DNA from: Lichina pygmaea
Lineage: Eukaryota > Ascomycota > Lichinomycetes > Lichinales > Lichinaceae
Reading direction: 5' to 3'
Assembly (NCBI GenBank): GCA_963422465.1
Contig: OY730175.1
Location: 3,100,001 to 3,164,000 of the forward strand
DNA: 64,000 bases
In this document: positions 12,066-24,144 of the stretch, in pieces
How positions within the stretch are numbered: the stretch's first letter is position 1
Layout of the letters: every line of letters begins with the position of its first letter
Program-made: the position numbers and the translations under genes
Notes under the pieces: model-generated
The model's database searches: none
What the model was told of the DNA's origin: nothing
The model's input: only the letters and a program-made list of their open reading frames with translations

Positions 12066-15000
12066 TGAGTACACCAACTCTCAACCTTCTCCAGTATAAT
12101 GTGCAGAAAAGCCAGACATGTCAAGATCTTCTACTAGCTAACCCCAGACTCCAGGAAGTGGATCTGATTGCACTTCAAGAACCATGGAGAAATCCATACC
12201 AGGAAACAAGTACCTCAACAGTCTTCTCAGCCTTCTACCCTCTTCAAGACCAAGTGTTAGGGAGAACTCTGGTTCTAATCAACAGAAGAATACAGAGGTC
12301 AGCTATAACCCCTGTGTTCTGGAGCGGAGATAAGAGTGCAAGCAAAAGTGTTCTGGGTACATAACCTGTACTTCACACCTACAAACCAGGAAAACTACAG
12401 AGCATCAGCAGAAGCTCTACTGGATGTACTGGCCCAGGCACTGGAGAAAGAAGGAGAACATATTCTTCTGACTGACTCAAACCTCCACCACCCATCCTGG
12501 TCAAAATCCTCTCAACTCTACTCTGAACTAGCTACTAAGTTCAAAGAACTCACAGATGATCAAGGACTAGAGCTGGCAATAGCACCTTTCACACCAACAA
12601 GAGCAAGAACACTGGCAGAGCCTCCCTCCTCTGGTATTGACTTATCTTTTATTTCTATGTCACTTCTTAATTCCTTTATTTCTTCCCAGATTAACCTAGA
12701 CTTCCACACAGGTTCAGACCACAGACCAGTTCAGACAATGCTAAGTCTGGAAACACCAAAGAAAGCCAGAACCCACCAAGGAAACTGGAGAACACTAGAT
12801 CTGGACCAAGTCAAGAAAGAAGCTAAGAACCTTCCCTTTATTCCACCACTACTTAACAGAGAGGAAGTGGACAACTATCTGGAGAACCTGGACAAAGCTC
12901 TTCAAGAACTGGCTGACAAGACAACAAGACCTCTGAGAGACTCAAAGTACACTGTTCCCTGGTGGAACCAAGAGATTAAAGAGAAAATTAAAGAGGAAAG
13001 AAAACTAAGAAGAAAAGTCTTCCAAAACCAAGAACCAGTCTACAAACTTGAAAAGGTAATAAAGGAAAAGAAACACCTGATCAAGAATGCTAAAAGAAAG
13101 ATATTCAGACAACAACTCCAGAACCTGGCTGAAACACAAAAGCACTGGAAAATAGCCAGGTGGGGTAAAGAAAAAGCTGGCAAACCACCAGAACTTCCAA
13201 TTGTTCCAGAGCTCACAAAGCAAGATGGAGAAACTGCCAGAACTTTCACAGAAAAGGTAGAAGTATTCAAAACCCAGTTCTTCCCTCTACCTCTCCAGCC
13301 AGTACCAGAATCCCAGGACCAGCCAGCCAACCACCAACAACACTAGCTATCTCAGGAAATCTCCAAACAAGATATTCACAATATTCTGAAAAAGAAAAAA
13401 CCTTTTACAGCTCCTGGGAAAGACACTCTACCCAATGGATTTCTAAAGGTATTAGGAGACTCTTCCAATGAAAAGATAGCCAAAGTTCTGGAAGCCTGCT
13501 GGAAGCTAGAATATTTCCCTGACAGATACAAAGCAGCCAGAACAATATGCTTGAGAAAGCCTAGCAAAGGATCCTATTGCTATGCCAAAGCTTGGAGGCC
13601 AATAGCACTTCTCAACACAATTGGGAAGCTGATGGAAGCTCTGGCAGCCACAAAGTTAAGTGAACTGGCTGAGAAAGAAAACCTGCTACCAGAAATCCAG
13701 ATGGGCTTCAGAAAAGGAAGATCAACTGAGTCTGCACTATTTCTACTCACTTCCCAAGTTGAAAAAGTCTGGAAGGAAGGAATGGTAGCCAGTCTTCTTT
13801 CTCTGGATATCTCAGAAGCTTATGATAGAGTTCTGCCAGAAATTCTCAAGAAAATCCTGGAGAGAAAAGGAATCCCCAGCTGGTTTGTTAACTGGATCTT
13901 TTCTTTCACTACCCAAAGAAAAACCTCTCTTGTTTTTGATGATTCAGAGTTTTCTTTGTTTCCAGTAAACTGTGGAATCTCTCAAGGTTCACCTCTCTCT
14001 CCTATTTTATTTCTTTTCTATATTTCAGATCTTCATAATATTGTTCATACACCAGAGAAAGGTGTATCAGCTCTGGGCTTTGCAGATGACACAAACCTTC
14101 TGGCATTTTCCCCTTCTCTTAAAAGCAATCTCCTGAAGCTAAAGTCTACTCACTCCAAGTGTTTAGACTGGGCAAGAAAACATGGAATGAAGTTTGCACC
14201 TGAAAAGTATGAACTTCTCTATTTTTCTAGAAGAAGAACAGATAATCTTCAGCTCAGTCTAAGACTTGGAGAAGTGGTACTACAGCCTAAGGAAGAAGTG
14301 CGTATTCTGGGACTACACTATGATTCCAAGCTTCTCTGGAAAAAACACCAGAAAATCATGTTACAGCAAGCTTCCAAGTTTTTCTCAGCACTTTCCAGAA
14401 CTACTTTTTCTACATAGGGTCTACCTGTTCTCTCTGCTAGACTTGTCTACACTGCAATACTGAGATCACTTCTCAGCTATGCAGTAGAAGTCTGGTTCAA
14501 TCCCCACAAAAAACCTTCTAATATTTCTTCTCGAAATCTTTTCCAGACTAAATGTCTAAAAACTATAGGAGGTGTCTTCAAAGCTACTCCTACATTTCTT
14601 ATTGAAGGAGAACTAGTCCTACCACCTCTTGATCTTTATTTCAAATTCAGAACAGCAACTTTCCTACAATCTTTCTATTTTTCTAATACTTCTTCTAATC
14701 CTCTCTCCTCACTTCTCTATAAGCTCTTTTCCCAGATCACTGTTTTTGTTTCTACTCTGAGAACACCTCCAAAGTCTCTGTCTACTGTCACACCTAACTG
14801 GAAAGCAAGATAGCTAGAAGAACTAACCACTAACCAAGATTACTCTAAGAAACAATTTCAAGAAGTGTTTCAGAAAGAGTGGGAAGCCAGATGGCAGGCA
14901 AACAGACAGAAGTGTTCTCCAGTCTGGGAGCTATTTTGCAGACTACCCCAAAGGAAAAATCTCAAAGTTTTCAAAGACTTGAGAAAAGCTGAAGCTAGTC

Positions 15001-15308
15001 TTTACTTGCAGATTCTATCAGCAAGGATAGGACTAGCCAGCTTTCTTTTCAGAGCAAATGTTCCAGACTTCCAATGCCCTCTATGTTCCTGTAGTTTTGG
15101 AGAAGAGACTGCTCAACATATCACTTTCTGTTGTAACAAGTTTCTTACGCAAAGACAGCAAGCCACTTTTCTTTCCTACAATTTCTCTACTTTACTTCAA
15201 AAGCCTAAAGTGCTTAAAGAATTTCTTCTCTGGTTTATGTCTTTGAAAAGACTAGACCAGTTTAACTTAGCACACCAACTCTTACCAGAAAACCTATCAT
15301 CTCTGTGA
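12065..15308 (+). pseudogene. LINE B-plus ORF2: endonuclease-reverse transcriptase, four lesions
   Basis: Begins at ATG 12,065. It shows endonuclease motifs (LLQYNVQKS, ALQEPW, TDSNLHHPSW, SDHRPV), the RT palm (GFADDTNLLAF) and the C-terminal knuckle (CSFGEETAQHITFCC), but no RNase H. A short deletion with frameshift lies near 12,325 (the B-minus copy keeps the missing bases). In-frame TAG codons lie at 13,344-13,346, 14,415-14,417 and near 14,811. The last two replace Trp, a G-to-A change. The rest of the frame is open, so the copy is fairly recent. About 1,075 codons. Confidence 0.87.
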
Positions 15309-15478
15309 TTTTATTTTCTCCAGACACTGCATATTCTCCCAGATGATTCCCTAGTCTTACCCAAGTCTCAGTTTTTATTCCTTCAAAGGTTTTCTGGGAA
15401 AAAAAAGTATGTATCTAGAAGTTCTGCATGGCTCACCAGCCAAATCAGAGTAAGAATAAAATAAATAAAATAAAAAAC

Positions 15479-18460
15479 CTGGACTCTTTACAAGGTTGAG
15501 TTGTCTTGTTTGCAATTTCTTGGAGAGTTTTACTCAGTCTTTCGAGGTAATTATCTACTTTTTCCTTACTAGTTAGAGATGGAATAGATGGTAGGTTGTC
15601 AGCTTCTTGTCTTGCTTGACTAGCATCCAGAGTTCTCCAGTTCTTTTTGTCTGTTCTGGTTTTTCTTGGAGTCTCCAGACTGAGAATTGTGTGCACTGGT
15701 CTGTGGTCTGACTCTGTGTGGAATCTCATGTTAATTTGTGAGTAAATAAAAGAATTAAGTAAAGAACTTAAAATAAAAAAAAATTAATTGCTGATGAAGG
15801 TGGTTCTAGAAGAGTTCTTACTCTTGTTGGTGTATAGAGAGCTATTGCCAGCTCTAGTCCCTATTTGTCTGTTAGGTCCTTGAAGGATAAGGCCAGTTCT
15901 GAGTATAGCTGGCTTGACTTTGACCAACTTGGGTGGTGGAGATTTGAGTCTGTCAGGAGAATATATTCACCTTTTTTTTGGATAGCTTGTTCAAGTAGGT
16001 CTAGAAGAGTCTGAGCTGACTCTCTGTAGTTTCTTTAGCTTGTGGGTGTGAAATAGAGGTTGTAGATCCAGAATAACTTTGTTTAAACTCTTATCTCTAA
16101 GGAGACTAGATCTTTACTCCAGAAAATTAGACTTATAGATGACCACAAAATTCTTCTGTTGACAAGAACAAGTGTTCTCCCTAACTCCTGGCTTTGTAAA
16201 GAGTAGAAGGCTGAGAATATTGTAGAGATACTTGATTCTTGGTGGGGGTTCTTCCAGAGTTCTTGTAGAGTGATGATGTCCACTTCCTGTAGTCTAGAGT
16301 TTGCCAGTAGAAGTTCTTGGCATGTCTGGCTTTTCTGGATATTGTACTGGAGAAGGTTAAGTGTGGAGTAACTTATTAATCCTCTTGGCTACAGTCTTCC
16401 AAAATCTTAATAGCTTTTTTTCTAAGTATGTTGATTTAGAACTCTGAGTTCTGTGCAAGAGAGAAAGTGGGGAGCTGGGTGTTCAGTCTTAAGCTTGAGT
16501 ATACTCTTAGTACTTCCTCTTGTTTTCTTTTCTTGGCCTCTTGTCTGTCTTGTAGACTTGGCCTTTTTTCTTGTGTTGAGGGAGTCTGAGGTAGAGCTAG
16601 TCTGGGAGCTGTTGTGTACCTCTCTGGTCTTGCTAGCCATGTCTCCTTTGCTTTCTGGATTACTTCCTATTTTTTCTGGCAGGACTTTGACCAGGCTGGG
16701 TGGTTTCCCTTGCAGTTTGCACATTTTGGTGTTAGAGTCTCTGGAGGAGTCTGGCAATCTCTTCTGGTATACTTTCCTCCACAGACTGTGCACTGGGCTT
16801 GGGCTTGGCAAGTGTGTGCTTAGTATCCAAACCTAGCATATTTGTAGCACTGAGTGACTGATGTTGCTAGCAGGGCTGGTTCTACTTCATGTAGAGTGTA
16901 TCCTAGAACTACTCCTTTCTCAATTAGGAGGTTTGCTTGCTCTGGGGTGGCTAGATCCAGATGTAGAGATGTGACTGGCTTCTGGAGGAGTTTGGCTTTT
17001 CTGGACCAGTACGTTCTTAGGATGTTGACCTTACTTTCCATCCCAGGGTTTTGGGAGAAGATTGTCTTTTTTGTTTCCTCTAGGTTTTCTGGCTTGAAGT
17101 CTTTTGTCTGCACCCCATGGACTAGCACAGGAAAGATTCTGGGTGATATCTTGGCCTCTGCTGTAAAGACAGCTGGGATCCAGTCCTTGTTTTCCTCTAG
17201 CTGAGTCTTGGCTTGAGGAGTTTCCAGAGAGATTATAATATCTCCTGAGGGTAGTTTTCTGGCTGCTCTTATTTCTTTTTGGCAGGAGAGTGGTGTTTTC
17301 TTCTTGAGAGCTTCCATGAGCTGGGCTGGTGTTCTGTTTGCTAACTGGCCAGTCTGAGTTCCAGGTCTGATAGTGATTTCACTGTGGATTCTGGTTGGAA
17401 CAGGGATTTCCTGTCCTACTGTTTTCTGGGCTGCCTGGGCATATGTTGGCTTGGTGTTTTGTTTTTGGACTTGTTTCTCAATGCTGTCCAGTCTCTCAAG
17501 TATCTTCTGGAGACTCTGGGAGTTAGGTGAGTAAGTGGGGACATCTTTGTCCAGAGCTTCTACCACTTTAGACAGAATACTATCCTATACTTTTTGATGT
17601 GTTGGAGAGCTTTTGTGTGGATAAGCTATTCTTCCACTAGCTGGAGAGGTGTCAGCCCTTTCTCTCCTTCTTTTCTTGAGTCTGGGATTGGTCTATCAGG
17701 GAGTTAGCCACTGGGGGTTGCTGGGAGCTTGGAGAGGACTGGTTTTCTTTCTTTTTCTCTGGTTTTTTTGGGTATTGTGTGATTTTAGATATCTTCCAGC
17801 AGTTCTTTTTGGCTGCGATTGGTGAGGCCTTTTTGGAAGCTTCTTCCAGTTGTTCACAAAGGATCACCTGGTTCCTAGCAGTAGTTGCACAATCCTGGGA
17901 CCACTTTCCAAGACTGTGCTTTCCTGGGCAGTCTTTTCCAACTAGACTCTAGAGAAATCTAGTTGTATTAACTCAAGCTAGAGACCACACCCCCTGCCTG
18001 AGCTTTCCTAGAGTTTTTCAACTCTACCAGCACTAGAGGCAAGCTCTAAACTATTCCTCTTATCCTGGAAGTTCTGATCTTCTTGTTGGTGGATGTTTTT
18101 CACTTTTGGAAGAAGTTTGGTGTTTTATCTCTGATAGACTGGGAGTTACTCGTTTAATCCTGAGTTTTGGTCTCAGGGCTGATTGTTCTAAGGTAGGTAG
18201 GGCTTCACCCAGTCCTTCAGGATATCTCTGGTCCCTCTCACTCTTGTTGTGGCTGGGTGGTTGGTAGTTGAAGCAAGAAGATGTGAGTTCTGGGATCTCA
18301 ACTTTTGACCAATAGGCCTGATTCAGAAAAGTGATGGGTTTTCACCCTTGGGAAGTGGGTGGTTTCAGCAAGCTTCGCGACTGGTTTCCAGGACTTATGA
18401 CAAAATCCACTTATTGTCAAAAGTGATGGTCCTTTGACAATGTGGTACTGGGAAGAGTTG
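15479..18460 (-). mobile_element. LINE B-minus, 5' part (5' UTR, ORF1, endonuclease)
   Basis: The 5' half of the minus-strand family-B LINE. The 5' end at 18,460 reads caactcttcccag on the minus strand, identical to the 5' end of LINE A1 fixed by its TSD, so the copy appears to reach the true 5' end. It contains a 5' UTR resembling that of family A (shared blocks such as ggaccatcactttt), ORF1, and the endonuclease half of ORF2 (16,083-16,350 and 15,480-15,730; SDHRPVHTIL visible). Cut at 15,479 by LINE B-plus. No clear TSD for this outer element was found. Confidence 0.85.
16422..17880 (-). pseudogene. LINE B-minus ORF1: zinc-knuckle protein, broken
   Basis: Minus-strand ORF1 in pieces: an N-terminal Lys/Ser-rich part (about 17,652-17,867), a conserved middle (16,820-17,566; KLPSGDIIISLETPQ, FPVLVHGVQT, TSLHLDLATPEQANLL), and a decayed C-terminal region with remnants of zinc knuckles. 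The middle aligns along its length with family-A ORF1, which shows the families are sisters. Several frame breaks and stops make it non-functional. Confidence 0.75.
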
Positions 18461-18946
18461 AGTTTCTGCTGTAGTTTGCAAAGAACAGTGTTATGTGTAA
18501 GGGTGCTAGAGTCTTAGCAGGACAGAGTTGTGATAAAGGCCTGTTCTCTAGGCAGCTACTGAAAGATGCCCGGAAGATGTTGTCAAGTAAGTCTGTAGAG
18601 TATCACTCAATGGATAGAAACTGACAACTGTGGGTGGTCCACATGTCTGAGTAAGAAGGGCAGGGACTCAATAGATGAATAGCAAGTGGGGTAACTCTCT
18701 TGCTATTGTTGTTTGTATTTGTTGTTCAGTCTGGAGACCTATTCTCCCTGGCTATCTGGGTTCTCTTATATACAGGAGCCTGAGGGGGGGGGGTCCTCCG
18801 CAAGGGGTATCAGCTTTCTGTGTGGTAGAGTTGGCAGAGATGGTTACATCTCTGCCACCTCTGCCACCGGGTCGGGTGAACATTGTTCTGTGTACCTCTG
18901 TACACTTGCTTAGGTCGGCTCAGCTGTTCTGGCCTGGGCCTTAACA
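18461..18946 (-). mobile_element. LTR-retrotransposon fragment, inverted to the one at 8101-9236
   Basis: Read on the minus strand, a 369-bp LTR-like unit begins TGTTAAGG at 18,946, has a TATA-like box (tatataagaga, near 18,766) and ends ACAACA near 18,578. A leader follows to 18,461. The part 18,505-18,632 matches about 8588-8715 in inverse orientation, while the upstream (U3) parts of the two LTRs do not match. Broken remnant. Family (copia or gypsy) cannot be told without pol. Confidence 0.55.
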
Positions 18947-19535
18947 GTGGGAAAACCAATAGGAAGAGAAGAAAAGAAGAAGCTATGCTGGGTGGCAGGT
19001 GTTTTGCCAAAAACCTCATTACAACAGCCTGAAGCTCTACAAAGAGCTACAGAAAGCTGAGGCAAGCCTACTACTGTAAACCAGAACTGGGAGAATTAGT
19101 CTAGCAAGTTTTCTTTTCAGAGCTGGAGTCCCTGACTTTCCTACCTCTTTATGTATGTGTGGTCAAGCAGAAGAGACAGTAAAGCATATTACCTCTTCAT
19201 GCTCTCTCTACTCAAGTCAAAGACAACATGCTCTCTTCAACCCCCAAGATTTCACTACTATTATTTTCAACTCAGAGCTTCTACAGAAGTTTCTGTACTG
19301 GTTTATGTCTTTGAAAAGACTAAACCAATTTAATCTGGCTTTCAAACTTCACTATTCACACTCCAACATCTAGAAGCTTTTTCTACCAGACAATACAAGA
19401 CTTCCTTTTGCTACACTTTCCGGTCACCCCTATATCTTCAGTTTTTATTCCTTTAAAGGTTTTCTGAAGAAGTTCATTATTAGCTGGAAGATCTGCATGA
19501 CTGTAAAGCTACAATCAGTGTAAAGATCAAATAAA
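18947..19535 (+). mobile_element. LINE A2, second part: ORF2 3' end and tail
   Basis: Family-A ORF2 C-terminus: the basic segment after the RT, the knuckle (CMCGQAEETVKHITSSC) and the end LKRLNQFNLAFKLHYSHSN, followed by the 3' UTR and an A-rich tail near 19,525-19,535. It has stops within the frame before 19,155. This is most simply the other end of the copy begun at 6780-8100, pushed 10.8 kb away by nested insertions. Confidence 0.8.
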
Positions 19536-19904
19536 AAAAATAAAAGTGTACTAGCCACATGCAGCTGAATCTGATTCCCAAGCAGAGTGATCGTCATGAG
19601 CTCATCCTGCTCTTAGTTAATGTCTTCACTTCTGTCACGCTCTTGATGGGAAACCCATAAGATGAAAGAATGTACTTGGCTGGACAGTCTAGGGTTGTAG
19701 GGCGCTGAAAGCCTTGCACAATAAACATATTGGTGGTTGGGACAATCTGTAATTGAGGGCCATGAATGATGATATCCGGGACAAGGAATGATCTTAGAAG
19801 CATCATTCCTATCTGGTTGTATCTTGTCATCATACCTATTTACCAGGTGAACGGGGCTTGGCTCGATAAGTAGCAAAAAGTACATGACCAATGTGATGAG
19901 TATC
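19536..19904. other. Spacer between LINE A2 and LINE C, no firm gene
   Basis: About 370 bp. A minus-strand open frame (19,594-19,833) has a protein-like look (PDIIIHGPQLQIVPTT) but I recognise no family and it has no clear start, so I leave it uncalled. It ends in the TSD of LINE C. Confidence 0.4.
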
Positions 19905-19917
19905 AGTGATCGTGAGT

Positions 19918-20744
19918 TGATTGATTGATTGAATTCCTACACCATTCTAGCACTAGTGTATCTAGGCTACGCTGGGTCAACTATAGAATTAGGCTAGGAA
20001 AACTCAACCGAGTAAAAAACCTTTCCCTGCAGCGCCTCAGGCAGCGCTGTCCTCTCGAGTAATCTGCAGAACATGGGGGGGTGACTGGTTAGTAACCAGT
20101 ATCCAGCTGCTCCTGAGCCCAGGAGAACTGGGAGAGAACTCCGTGGCGTAGGATCCACGAGGTGAGGGCGGCGGCGGGCCGCGGACCGCGGGCGCGAGAT
20201 CATCACCTGGTAGTCAGTAGTAGCAGTCGCAGTGTAAAGACTGCGGCGTACTCGCTGCAGGCGTGGGCACTCTAGAACAACATGCTTGGCAGTCTCCCAC
20301 TGCGCTCCGCAGCAACAAGCCGGCGTCGGGAAGCCGGGGACTCGTCGCCTGCAGAGGAAGGCTGCCAGCCCAATCTTACCTGTGCGCATCTGCGTTAAGA
20401 TGCTGCTTTGGGCCTTGGATAGGCCGGCGCGAAGCCGGAGAGACGCCCGGTACGGCATCTTGTCCGGCTTCCAGTTGTCTCCCCCTCCAGGATCTGGGTC
20501 CAGCAGCTGGACTTGAGGTGGGGGCCCGCCGTGGAGCTCGTGCCATCGCTCCCAGCACCATTGCTCCGATAGCAAGCGGGCCTGCCAGACTGTTCGTGGG
20601 GGAGTGCCTAGGGGTGGAGTGACTGCGGGGTGGCTGTCGGCCCACGGGGGCAGGCCCAGAGACCCCTTGGTGGATTCCAGTGTCCGCTGAGGCCAGAGGA
20701 TTGACTCTGCCCAGCGGTGTCGCGCCTGCCCTGGTGAGATGTAG
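19918..20744 (-). mobile_element. LINE C: 5'-truncated GC-rich Tad1-like LINE, ORF2 3' end
   Basis: A third LINE family on the minus strand. Only the last part of ORF2 (about 20,744-19,994) and the 3' UTR remain. The C-terminal motif (MRTGKIGLAAFLCRRRVPGF, then CCCGAQWETAKHVVLEC) is the Tad1-clade CxC-x8-H-x4-C knuckle. The 3' tail is a CAAT repeat (19,918-19,933). A 13-bp TSD with one mismatch (agtgatcgtgagt at 19,905-19,917; agtgatcatgagt at 20,745-20,757) shows a complete 5'-truncated insertion. Much richer in GC than families A and B. The remaining frame is open, so it is not heavily mutated. Confidence 0.88.
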
Positions 20745-20757
20745 AGTGATCATGAGT

Positions 20758-23700
20758 ATATCTTAGATATGTTCGATTAGTGCTTGTGCTATACCGGTAC
20801 GGTAGGCCTGAGACTCAGCTCAATTTTATCTGTTGACGCTGGGGCATCCTTACGCCAGTCACCGAATGGTGATGCGCTTGATGACAAGGTCAGACTTAGT
20901 CTGATGGAGATATGGCTGCTTTCGGGCACTTCTGTGGATGCATGACCCTTGAGGGCATTGAAACTAGATGGTGATCACGGGGGAAGTACTAGTAGAACTG
21001 AATTTGTCGGCTGTTTGAGGAACAGTCCGGCATCCCAATCTCCATACTCGTCTGTCAACATGGCCTAGTAGGGAATACGAGCAGATCCCATGACAAGGTT
21101 CGCAAGTCTCGAGCGTGCAGGTCTCGAGATCGGTTGTACTGGTGGTATTTTGTGGTATCCTTCACCAGGAACCGCGCGGCGACGCCTTTCCACGGGGTTG
21201 TCGGTCGGTTGAATCCAACCACACCCCTACCATATACGGTACCGGTAATGGCAGCTCAGCCTTCCTTCGGCCTACTTTCCTCCCATGTGACCGCTCTCGT
21301 TGAACATCCTGGCTCTCGTTTTCAATCGTTGTCGCATGCGATTGCTTGGGATTTGGGAGAAGGAGGGAAAGAGGAGGCGACTCGTCAAGAGACTACCGGT
21401 ACCGATAGAGCGAAGTCAGCGAAGCGTGCCCATCTTCATCCCATTGCAACAAGCTCTCTGTTCTCATCTTCTTCTTCCCTCCGCGAACCACACTTGACAG
21501 CCGGTATTAGCCTATGCTAATTCGTCCCTGGAATAGCTTCATGCTCCGAGCTAACACGTCACGCTCTCCATCCTGCGTGATGACGAGCGCTAAGAAAACC
21601 TCCAAGCCCGCATTGTAACCAATACCGGGGGCAGCGGGATCAACAGAACAATATCTAGCTAGGACCCTGAGCCCCCGGGTGGTTGACCAACCCGGGACCC
21701 ATTTCGCTTGCCCTGTGCTTCCGATGCCCAACGGGCGAGATCCAAGCGGTCCAAGCGGGGAGGGGAACACAGCCGGCCTGCGGCTTGGCTTCCTCAAGGT
21801 AGGATGATGCCATCGTGGCAGCGAGACGTAAAGGCTGTTACGGTACGTAGTATCTACGTACCTTCGCTCGTAGGTCTACTCCGAGAACAATCCTGGTCGA
21901 GACGGCATTGCACTCGGGGGGACAGGGGACGAGTAAGAGCGCCACGGCGTTGCGGATGACATTCCGCCGACGGCGCGCCTCTAGGCCAGATCCGCATGGT
22001 TCGGAGCTAGCAGTCCCAAGCCGCCGAGCTGGTCCCACTGAGGCTTTGGACACCCAGTCAAGATCCGCCAGGTAGACAAGATCGGCAGCCGGAGGCGTTC
22101 CCGTCACCGTGGTCGCGGAACCAACAGACGTTCCGTTGGGATGCAGGGAGACGACGCTCGAACCATCATGCCGCATTTCGTCAACATCACCAGACCGACT
22201 TTTGGGCGCGATGCGGACGAATCTGTGTCCCATTGTCCAGAGCGGATGTGAGGCCGGTGCGAGGCCAGTGCAAGACCTCGCCAACAACCTCGCAAAGCAT
22301 GGGAAAAAGCCCTCCTTGGAGGATAGAGCATCCTCCGGTGGCCCAGTCCTTTGGCCAGCTGCACTGCCGGTGGCTCTCAAAGGTCGCCGATGCCGCAGGA
22401 AACGGCCGCTTCGAATGACGGGCAGCTTGTGGTAGCGAACTGTGAATCCTTGGTTTGGCCCACCAACCGCGGCAGCGCGGATGCCGAATGGTCACCATGA
22501 TCGCCAACATGTCGCCGACCTCGTCTGGAAATTGCTTATAAGAGAAGAACAGCCTTGTCCATCTTCCGCAGCTCAACGGCCTGGCAACGCTACATACGTA
22601 CAGTACCGTACATATGTACAGTACAATACTTTACCAGACGTACGTACTTCCGTACGTACAAGGCGTACCAGTACAGTAAGATAGGAGTCACGACGTGATA
22701 TTGCTGCCAGCATCGAGACAAGTTGCTGTCTGCGCAACTTAGGTTCGCCTCGGGCCACCCGACAGCCTTGTTGGAGATGAACAATGGCGAACGCCTCCAA
22801 CGCCTCTTCCACAGTCCCGAAGTACCGTACGGTACCGGGCTTGTGTTGACAAGCCGGCGGCGTGGCCGCGCGAGAGGCAGACACCGCAACGATGTCGCCC
22901 TGGCTAGTCTCCCTTGTCGATGGCCACAAGACACCGAGGCCGTCGGGTTGCTTGCGTGGCTTCTTGCACAGTGAGCCTTGAATCCCACCCCCTGAAGCAA
23001 GATGGTGTGGTAGGACGGGACAGTACTGCGTTGCCAGGGCTTCGATGGCTTGGTTCGCCTTCAGAAGGCTGAGGTATGGTACAAGGCGTGAGGCATCGAT
23101 GAGTGCGGCGCTCTCGGAATTCAACCCGGTCACATGTGTGCAAATGACGTCTTCTGCCCTGGCTGACACGCTGCGCAGGGGCTCTAGCAGCTACCTTGTC
23201 ATTTGCAAAGACTCTCCTTGGCTAGCTGATACGAGCGCTACAACCAGCAAATCCTCGACAAGCCAGCCTCTTGATGGACGCGGAATATTGTTATTGAACA
23301 AACAAGAGTGAATGGGCAGGGACGAACCCAACTGGCCTCGGATGCCGCCAAAAGAAACGGAAGAGGCCATTTGGCTTCCGGGGGAAGACAGTACGCAGGC
23401 ACTGGCAGGGTACGGACCATGAAGGGATTTATTTGGAGGTAAGAGCCGAACAGCACGTCAGAAAGCCCTCCTAGCGCCGAATATCGGATGAAAGAGAGGC
23501 TTTCCGCGGCCGGCACGTTATCGAGGGCGAAAGGAGATGGGATCAGGCGAGAAAGAAAAGACCTGAGAGCTCAACCGGATAGAGCCTGTCAGGACCCTTG
23601 CAAGCAACAACGTTCTCAACGATGTACCCCACCGCCCGGAATGCGCACCCGGCCGCAAAAGGCAACGGGCGGCTCTCCATCCTTGCAAAGTCAATCTTCT

Positions 23701-24040
23701 GGGCGTTGCCAGCAAGATCACCTCGTCAGACATGACAGTATCGTGGCTGCGGCCTTGGAACACACCAAGCCCGGTCAAGGCGGTATCAGGGCGGTGCGCT
23801 TCCCCGGGCCGGCGCAATGCCAGCGGCCCTGGCCTGACATCGCCCCAGGGACTGCCTCCAAACCCAATACATTTCGATACACTCCTTTCGCGGTGAGGGG
23901 AACGTACCCTTGTGGGTAAGGCCGCAGCGGAAACAGAGAAAGTGTCCAATGGAGAACGCAATCGCTCGCCGCGCGCGCCGCCGCCAGGAGGCCGCCTTGG
24001 CATTGGCACGTGTCATCGGTCTGGCTCTCGAAGACCTTGA
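20758..24040. other. GC-mixed stretch without a firm gene
   Basis: No exon chain or recognised domain. Long frames exist on both strands (for example 22,573-23,169 minus and 21,838-22,380 minus), but they lack ATG starts, known motifs or splice-site support. The minus frame near 22,950-23,150 (SAALIDASRLVPYLSLLKAN) is the most protein-like and could be a decayed gene. A cluster of GTAC/TACGTA palindromes lies at 22,590-22,680. Confidence 0.4.
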
Positions 24041-24050
24041 TATAAAAAGG
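24041..24050 (+). promoter_or_regulatory. TATA-like box before the hypothetical gene
   Basis: The sequence tataaaaagg lies about 100 bp upstream of ATG 24,145, a usual distance for a fungal TATA box plus 5' leader. Confidence 0.45.
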
Positions 24051-24144
24051 GACTCAAGATCACCGTCGGCCGACAAGACAACTGTAGGATCGAGTCTCCG
24101 CAGAACCCAAAGATCCAGCCGCTCGTGAGCCTTCAGCGGAAAAG

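Larger units (their letters stand above)
11798..15478 (+). mobile_element. LINE B-plus: 5'-truncated family-B LINE nested inside LINE B-minus
   Basis: A family-B LINE that starts inside ORF1 (about the last 85 codons remain) and ends with an A/T tail (aataaaataaataaaataa, about 15,455-15,476). The 11-bp TSD (11,787-11,797; 15,479-15,489) is perfect. The 5' truncation and tail fit target-primed insertion. It must be younger than the minus-strand LINE it interrupts. Confidence 0.92.

Noticed and set aside
9236-18470. TSD of the outer LINE B-minus (cagtgacatgc near 9,230 against agtttctgct near 18,465)
   Set aside because: The match is too weak and the two flanks are of opposite orientation.
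8590-18632. Terminal inverted repeats of one large 10-kb DNA transposon
   Set aside because: The repeats are internal to LTR-like sequences, no transposase lies between them, and the content is LINEs with their own TSDs.
21838-23169. Protein genes on the minus strand (180 and 198 codons)
   Set aside because: No ATG start for the longer one, no motif, no splice support, and overlapping frames of similar length on the other strand, as expected of GC-rich DNA.
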